From: Salvelinus alpinus
Taxonomy: Eukaryota > Chordata > Actinopteri > Salmoniformes > Salmonidae
DNA: 64,000 nucleotides
Assembly (NCBI RefSeq): GCF_045679555.1
Contig: NC_092115.1
Span: forward strand, 40,619,728-40,683,727
Direction of reading: 5' to 3'
Shown: in pieces, positions 62,634-64,000 of the stretch
Position numbering within the stretch: the stretch's first letter is position 1
Layout of the letters: each line of letters opens with the position of its first letter
Notes under the pieces: generated by a model
Told to the model about the DNA's origin: nothing
What the model saw: only the letters and a program-made list of their open reading frames with translations
Databases searched by the model: none
Translations under genes and position numbers: made by a program

Positions 62634-63838
62634 GTAGGATGGACTTCGAATTGATTTTAAATGTGAAGATTTGCAGTTCAGAATTATACTTGGACTGATA
62701 AATTGCCAAACAGATAGTGGTTCCATGTCTTAAAATCAAGTCAAACTTTATTTGTCACATGCGCCGAACACAACAAGTGTAGACCTTACCGTGAAACCAA
62801 CAGTGCCGTTCAAGAAGAGTTAAGAAAATATTAACCAAATAAACTAAAGTAAAAGGTTATAATAATTAAAGTAACACAATGACATAACAATAACGAGGCT
62901 ATATACAGGGGGTATCGGTACCGAGTCAGTGTGCGGGGGTACAGGTTAGAAAGGATACTCTCTCTGACAGCATGATAGAATAGATCCTAGAATACAGGAT
63001 CTCTCTGTGTATTAGTTTATGTATATACAAGTTCTATATGTATTTCTATGATGGGAGCATTCTTTTCTGCTCTGCGCCAAAGGTGATACATGAGGTGAAG
63101 GCCATGGGCAGGAGAAGTTTGGGCTCGGCCATGTCCATGGGGGAAATAGCCACCAGCTCTCTGGGAAGCCTGAGCTCAGTGGATATGAACACCCCTGCGG
63201 AGCTCCGTGACTACTTGGATGTCGGGACCCCGGTCAAGTCGCGTGACAGCCCACCCAGGCCTGCTCCCCCTCTTACCAAGCCCAGGAGCAAACTACCTCG
63301 GCCTATAAGGTTCCTTAGACTGCCAAAGGCTGCCACCGGCTCAGGTCAGTCCCTCTCATGTACTCACACTAATGTAAATTAGACAGGGAGATGAAGCTAG
63401 GTAGAGTGATAGAAAGACAGTAGGAAGGGAAGGGAAGGGACACAAATGGCTTTAGCCCAGGGCTAAGACATTTTTCCACACTTGCTTTGCCTGTTTCACA
63501 GTGAGATAACCTTTACTCAAGGTTAACTGGACCCTGCTTCTGAGCAGGGTGAGCACCAAAAAAATATGTGCTAAATTTAAAATGATATGATATCATAATG
63601 AACTAAGATGTTCTAGTGTTAAAAGCTACAAACAGATATGGAAATTAGTAAATACATAAATACATACAGTTCACAGAGAGATAGATGTCTGCTGTCAACC
63701 CATAGACAAGAAGGCAGCCAGTGAGCCAAAGGGCCAAATAAAGAAGAGTCAGGACCAGGCCAGATTGCAGCCCCTTTCCAACCCAGAGCAGGCCCTGACT
63801 AAGACCTTCAAGCTGCTCCACTCTGCCTCTGATGACTG
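62082..63838 (+). CDS. TOGARAM-family gene (TOGARAM2-like), internal exons, runs off right edge
   Basis: TOG-array proteins (crescerin/TOGARAM) bind tubulin and control axonemal microtubule length in cilia. Exons are 62082-62633, 63083-63344 and 63706-63838. They are joined in phase; the G closing the second exon plus AC opening the third makes GAC. The first two encode a charged linker: ESYPIPEGHRGFISDARLLQ, a Gln/Glu-rich helix, basic KRGKKKKGRR, and SLGSLSSVD. The third enters a TOG domain with LSNPEQALTKTFKLLHSASD and ends at DDW before GTGAGC. Features of the next TOG exons, visible only in the upstream copy (WEKKIEGLTSLR, EVKNLRSAVS, TLGDMY), resemble TOGARAM2 somewhat more than TOGARAM1. 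No 5' exons of the gene were recognised between midn and 62082, so it may have a very long intron or be 5'-truncated. Confidence 0.8.
62734..62962 (-). mobile_element. Rex1/Babar-like LINE 3' tail in a TOGARAM intron
   Basis: CAAACTTTATTTGTCACATG, CGAACACAACAAGTGTAGAC and AGTGTGCGGGGGTACAGGTT match the 3' UTR of the 19212-21020 element. Confidence 0.8.
63083..63344 (+). CDS. TOGARAM-like linker exon before the TOG domain
   Basis: Acceptor CCAAAG|GTGATA, donor TCAG|GTCAGT, 262 bases. It encodes VIHEVKAMGRRSLGSAMS, a Ser-rich stretch and a Pro/Arg/Lys-rich end (PRPAPPLTKPRSKLPRP). Confidence 0.8.
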
Positions 63839-64000
63839 GTGAGCATTCACTGTAGACAAGACCAATGGAGCTAGGCTAAAGGAAGCACAGTGTAGTGTCC
63901 TTGGAAATGTAGATTTGAGCTACAGAGCGTAGAAACTTCTGAAATTAAAAGACCAGAGTCCTAATTGATGAACATCATTATGTTTTTGGAAAATGTTGTG
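63551..64000 (+). repeat. Duplicated segment, downstream copy (runs off the edge)
   Basis: Begins GAGCACCAAAAAAATATGTG, as at 60129. Contains the in-frame TOGARAM exon 63706-63838. Lacks the extra 57-base unit. Confidence 0.95.
63706..63838 (+). CDS. TOGARAM-like TOG-domain first exon (downstream copy)
   Basis: 133 bases after CCCATAG, ending GACTG|GTGAGC. It encodes DKKAASEPKGQIKKSQDQAR and LSNPEQALTKTFKLLHSASD. Phase fits the preceding exon exactly. Identical to 60284-60416. Confidence 0.85.

Overview
This is vertebrate genomic DNA, almost certainly from a salmonid fish (Salmo/Oncorhynchus/Salvelinus type). It shows spliced genes with GT-AG introns, very long dinucleotide repeats, and a dense, nested load of Tc1-like transposons, non-LTR retrotransposons (several clades), solo LTRs and MITEs of the kinds that fill salmonid genomes. 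There is no bacterial-style operon, CRISPR array or phage content.

Three host genes are supported. (1) cbarp (calcium channel beta-subunit-associated regulatory protein), minus strand: seven coding exons from 19067 down to 4144 encode the N-glycosylatable N-terminus, the single transmembrane segment and the conserved cytoplasmic blocks; its 3' exons lie beyond position 1. (2) midn (midnolin), plus strand: six coding exons from 27882 to about 38540 encode the ubiquitin-like domain, the Catch-domain segments and the C-terminal helix; the last ~25 codons appear frameshifted relative to the conserved WKPE tail. The two genes are head to head, as in human 19p13.3 (CBARP, ATP5F1D, MIDN), but no atp5f1d exon was recognised between them. 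(3) A TOGARAM-family gene (TOGARAM2-like, plus strand): linker exons at 62082-62633 and 63083-63344, followed by the first exon of a TOG domain at 63706-63838, running off the right edge. A near-identical copy of that TOG exon, with the next two TOG exons, sits upstream at 60284-61161 inside a disrupted L2-type LINE.

Layout: 1-2807, 5' half of an apparently intact LINE (minus) that carries a 2A-like DxExNPGP motif; 2808-19091, cbarp exons and introns with a Tc1 element (itself carrying a hAT-like MITE), a solo LTR, LINE relics and a (TG)n tract; 19200-21800, a Rex1/Babar-like LINE abutting a Tc1 relic; 22000-27880, intergenic with (TG)n and (AG)n tracts; 27882-38548, midn with a Tc1 in intron 2, a MITE in intron 3, and an L1-clade relic plus a solo LTR in intron 5; 38550-60090, essentially all repeats (45-bp perfect inverted repeat, LINE relic split by a solo LTR, five Tc1 pieces, a piggyBac relic, a Tx1/L1-clade LINE, a solo LTR, an L2/CR1-like LINE split by a nearly intact Tc1, L2 tail); 60093-61661, the inserted TOG exons; 61662-64000, remainder of the L2 and the TOGARAM exons.

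The most interesting signals are the 2A-like ribosome-skipping motif in the LINE at the left edge (with an eroded counterpart at 14431), the TOG-exon block inserted into an L2 copy with a perfect fold-back at the junction, and the shifted reading frame at the end of midn. All identifications were made by reading the sequence and recalling family features; no database search was run.
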